Shown here: positions 61,278-64,000 of the stretch, in pieces | Position numbering within the stretch: position 1 is the stretch's first letter | Layout of the letters: every line of letters begins with the position of its first letter | Assembly: GCA_905221605.1 (NCBI GenBank) | Contig: CAJNDS010002635.1 | Coordinates: 494,418 to 558,417 of the forward strand | DNA: 64,000 nucleotides | Direction: 5' to 3' | Source: Symbiodinium natans | Lineage: Eukaryota; Sar; Dinophyceae; Suessiales; Symbiodiniaceae | The notes under the pieces: model-generated | Database searches by the model: none | Told to the model about the DNA's origin: nothing | Seen by the model: only the letters and a program-made list of their open reading frames with translations | Made by a program: the position numbers and the translations under genes

Positions 61278-64000
61278 CGCTTCTTGAGCTTGGCCGCTCG
61301 TGGGTACATGACGACCTCGTCCGTGTCTTGATCCACGACAGCGATGTTACAGTCGCCCCTGAGACTGGGTGAGTAAACCCTAAACCCTAAACCCTAAGCC
61401 CTAAACCCTAAACCCTAAACCCTAATGTTTGAAGGATTTTCTTCCGTGGGGACCAACTAGGAGACCCTAAAAACTGGGGGTCAGAATCCCCTCTACTGCT
61501 GTAACCCCTACAGTATGAAGGTCATATGAGGCCCAAAAAGCCCTTTTTAGCGTTCGTAATTGGCCCTCAAGGTTGAGGATGTGATTTGAAGTGAGGACTG
61601 CAGGGGGCAGGGGTTACCAGCTGCTCAGGAGCCAGAGATGTACTGAGGTGCCGCTCCCTCGTCTTTAGAAGGGAGGTCTAGTCATCGCATCCACCTGAAT
61701 CTGGCCAGGCCGCCACTTCGAATGACCAGTCAGCAGGCCTGTCACAAAGTCACAGAGAGGCAGGCACAGCGAGACAGGGAGAGAAAGGGAGAGATACATC
61801 AAGCGCCAAAGGAGCCCCCCACTCAGGAAGTGAGAAGCAGACAGTTAAACGAGCAAATGCTATAAACAGATACCATAACAACCATATACATACATGTGTA
61901 TATAGGAAAAGAAGGTACGAGTAGAGAAAGAAAAAGAGAGAGAGAGAGTGGGAGGGAGACAGATCGATCCGATCGACTGCAGCTGTTCTAGGAGGCGTTT
62001 AGCTTCAAATCCCTTCGGCCTTCAATCGGTTCTTTCCCGGATCTCCAGTACCTGAGGAACCAATCATGAACCCTAAAATTGGAGATCATATACCCTGGAC
62101 TGCCAGATAGTATGAACCCCTAAACCCTAAACCCTAAACCCTAAACCCTAAACCCTAAACCCTAAACCCTAAACCCTAAACCCTAAACCTAAACCCTAAA
62201 CCCTATACCCTAGTCCCCAAGGGCACGCGATCCGGTGCTCCTGGAACAGTTGGATTTTCTCGGAGCCGGTCACGAACTCGGGCGCTTTCTTGAACCTGCC
62301 CCCGGTCTTTCTCATGCTCTTCCACCTGAACGGGTTTAGGGTTTAGGGTTTAGGGTTCAGGGTTCAGGGTTTAGCGTTTCGGGTTTAGGGTTTAGGGTTT
62401 AGGGAACAGGATGCCATTGGTTGAGGTGGAGGTGCTTCGGGTTTACAGGGTTTGTAGGGTTCAACCATGTGTGATGCATGGGAAACTCAGACAAACCCTC
62501 ACCCCTAGACCCTAAACCCTAAACCCTAAACCCTAAACCCTAGACCCTAAATGCTGATCCCTGAACCCTAAACGTTGATCGAGCGGCATGAGCTTCGGAC
62601 CTATGTTGGCTGGCTCTTGCGAACGTGGCCTTTCCTTCAGCCACTTGCCGAAACTTTTCCTGGCGGGTTTAGGGTTCAGGGTTTAGGGTTTAGGGTTTGG
62701 GGTTTAGGGTTGCGGAAGACAAGATGCTAAGGCTTGCTGGCTCTTAGTAGGAAGACGTAGGGTCCCTATACATATGCGTGGGGTATACGGTGCCTAATTC
62801 CAGAGTTCCAGTGTGTTCTTTCATGTCCTGTCTTTTGTCCAATGTAACTTGAACAAACCAACCAGGTGCACCTAAGGGTGACCCTAAACCCTAAACCCAA
62901 AACCCTAAACCACAAAACCCCAAACCCTAAAACCCAAAACCCAAAACCCTAAACCCTAAACCCTAACCCTAAACCCCAAACCCCAAACCCTAAACCCTAA
63001 ACCCTAAACGCTGTGCAGCAGGGGAGCAAGTTTTCACCGATCAGCTTGTTCTTTGGCGTCGCAGCCAAGAAGGCCTGAAAAATCTCCTCAGTTGCAAGGT
63101 TCATAAGCCCCCCAAACAAGGGTTTAGGAGGGAGGAGGGTCTAGGGTTTAGGGTTTAGGGTTTAGGGTTTAGGGTTTAGGGTACACTTTCAGTTCTCTAG
63201 GGGATTAGAGTATATCCCACAAGTGGAAGAAGTGTGCTCTCTCAGCTGCTAAGTCTCTTTGCTGTACATGCCACGGACAGAGGCAAAGGTTGTGTCGGGG
63301 TCCAGGTAGTCGCGCATGGACTTGACTGGCAGGATGTCCGTGTCGAAGTAATACCCCCCGTACCTTGAGGGCCAATTGCGAACCCCAAAGGTTGTTAATG
63401 GCTTCATGTTACCTTAATAGGGGTTATGCTGGCATATGACCCCCAATTTTGGTTCGCATTACCTTCATAAGGGTTATAGTATGACTATGATCCTCCTAAA
63501 TAGGGGAAAATATGAAGTGTGCTAAAGGCCTTCCTAGTATATGACCCCCCGTTGTAGAAGGGTAAAGGGCCGCCTAAATAATTAGAATAAGTTTTTTGGG
63601 GTTTTCATAGTAGAACTACAAACTAGGGACCATAAGGAAATAATGTTAGTAACTCTTCCGACCCCCATAAACCCTAAACCCTAAACCCTAAACCCTAAAT
63701 GATTCTGACCCCCATACTCAATTGGTCCCCACGGTACTTCCAGAGTTGGGCAAGGCGACAGAGGTCCGACTTGTACTTGCCATGTCTCAGGCTCTGGAAG
63801 CCCTCGGCGAGTTCCTCACCTTGTTGGGATTAGGGTTTAGGGTTTAGGGTTTAGGGTTTAGGGTTTAGGGTTTGGGGTTAAGGGTTTAGGGTTTAGGGTT
63901 TCGGGTTTAGGGTTTAGGGTTTTGGGCCATGGACATGCAGAAGTTGTCCCTTAAGACCAGGCAAGGCTCCACCGAACTGCTTCAGCTGCTTGAGCTCACT
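61277..64000 (-). CDS. DXD glycosyltransferase, GT32/Gly_transf_sug-like (copy B), partial at window edge
   Basis: Paralog of copy A; its 5' end lies beyond the window. Exon 63937-64000 reads SELKQLKQF, aligned with IAELKNL of copy A. Exon 63738-63819 reads EELAEGFQSLRHGKYKSDL. Exon about 63250-63363 reads YGGYYFDTDILPVKSMRDYL and carries the same DTD motif. The exon near 63020-63095 reads EIFQAFLAATPKNKLIGENL, the one near 62585-62660 KSFGKWLKERPRSQE and ANIGPKLM, and the one near 62222-62335 GSEKIQLFQEHRI. The last clear piece, 61277-61375, reads LRGDCNIAVVDQDTDEVVMY. Joints at 63364-63737 (GT-AG) and between the YSK and EIFQ codons (GA-AG) restore frame and match copy A in sequence but not in intron position. 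Introns carry inverted-repeat elements and telomeric tracts. The function is inferred from the family; the acceptor is unknown. Confidence 0.8.
61447..61565. mobile_element. Introner-like element, GTGGGGACCAACT end
   Basis: GTGGGGACCAACTAGGAGAC to CGTAATTGGCCCTCAAGG; core GGGGGTCAGAATCCCCTCTA. Confidence 0.6.
61566..61760 (-). CDS. Candidate exons downstream of copy B, unknown
   Basis: Minus frames read WSFEVAAWPDSGGCDD and TRERHLSTSLAPEQLVTPAP on either side of a stop. The low side borders an introner-like element (61447-61565). No family recognised. Confidence 0.3.
61765..61960. other. GA-rich spacer within copy B region
   Basis: Purine-rich with AGAGAGAG runs and CATACATACATG; no exon seen. 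Confidence 0.5.
62107..62215 (+). repeat. Telomeric tract inserted in a CCTTGGGG-type element
   Basis: The element begins near 62055 (GAGGAACCAATCATGAACCC) and ends TAGTCCCCAAGG at 62222; its middle is replaced by about 14 CCCTAAA units. Confidence 0.7.
63364..63737 (-). mobile_element. Composite introner-like insertion in copy B
   Basis: The intron starts GTACCGTGGGGACCAATTG and ends GGGCCCTCAAG, with GTAC at both edges; it splices to LWK-YGGYYFDTD. Inside are a telomeric tract (63663-63699) and pieces of two other short elements (near 63480-63545 and 63600-63662). Confidence 0.7.
63828..63920 (-). repeat. Telomeric tract, intron of copy B
   Basis: About 12 TTTAGGG units between the SELKQLKQF and EELAEGF exons; the joint F|GT...AAG|GT is in frame. 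Confidence 0.8.

Overview
The window looks like nuclear DNA of a eukaryotic alga, most probably a dinoflagellate. Four observations point that way. (1) The plant/dinoflagellate-type telomeric heptamer TTTAGGG/CCCTAAA occurs throughout the interior of the window as dozens of short tracts in both orientations. (2) Coding sequence comes as small GC-rich islands of about 50-180 bp. (3) Where exon joints can be read, introns use GT, GC and GA donors with AG acceptors, as reported for dinoflagellates. (4) One gene carries a CKPCAFF...GC..G.ECTFCH-type zinc finger that I associate with dinoflagellate proteins. Genus cannot be fixed. No rRNA, tRNA, CRISPR or prokaryotic operon signal was seen, and most long open frames are artefacts of repeats.

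The best-supported genes are two adjacent minus-strand paralogs at the right end: copy A (56467-59725) and copy B (61277 to beyond 64000). Both encode a DXD glycosyltransferase of the GT32 / Gly_transf_sug type with a GGYYFDTDILPV core. Their exons can be joined base by base. In copy A, internal exons of 91, 88, 75 and 57 bp are separated by introns of 95, 326, 294, 93 and 128 bp. Copy B has the same protein order, but none of the intron positions I could place coincide.

The introns consist of two kinds of material. One is short inverted-repeat elements (introner-like, at least ten families), flanked by 3-bp duplications that begin with G; the intron donor is the first bases of that duplication and the AG acceptor is the end of the element. 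The other is tracts of telomeric repeat. In three cases (5.6, 31.1 and 57.6 kb) a telomeric tract lies between 21-23 bp duplicated exon sequences, and splicing inside the duplication restores a continuous frame. This looks like intron gain by insertion of telomeric DNA and is the most interesting feature of the window.

Layout: 0-12 kb mostly minus-strand candidate exons, including the zinc-finger gene (3.3-3.7 kb) and an unusual palindromic array (7.6-8.7 kb); 12-26 kb candidate exons mainly on minus, with a 0.95-kb degenerate telomeric field at 16.8-17.7 kb; 27-42 kb mixed, with good plus-strand runs at 32.6-33.7, 36.9-39.3 and 40.3-42.0 kb; 42.2-42.9 kb GC-rich minisatellite; 43.2-45.6 kb a minus-strand coiled-coil gene; 46-50.2 kb microsatellites and a segmental tandem array; 50.3-56.3 kb mainly plus-strand exons; 56.5-64 kb the minus-strand glycosyltransferase pair with another minus gene between them. 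Strand and exon limits outside the glycosyltransferase and zinc-finger genes rest on reading-frame quality only and are tentative.
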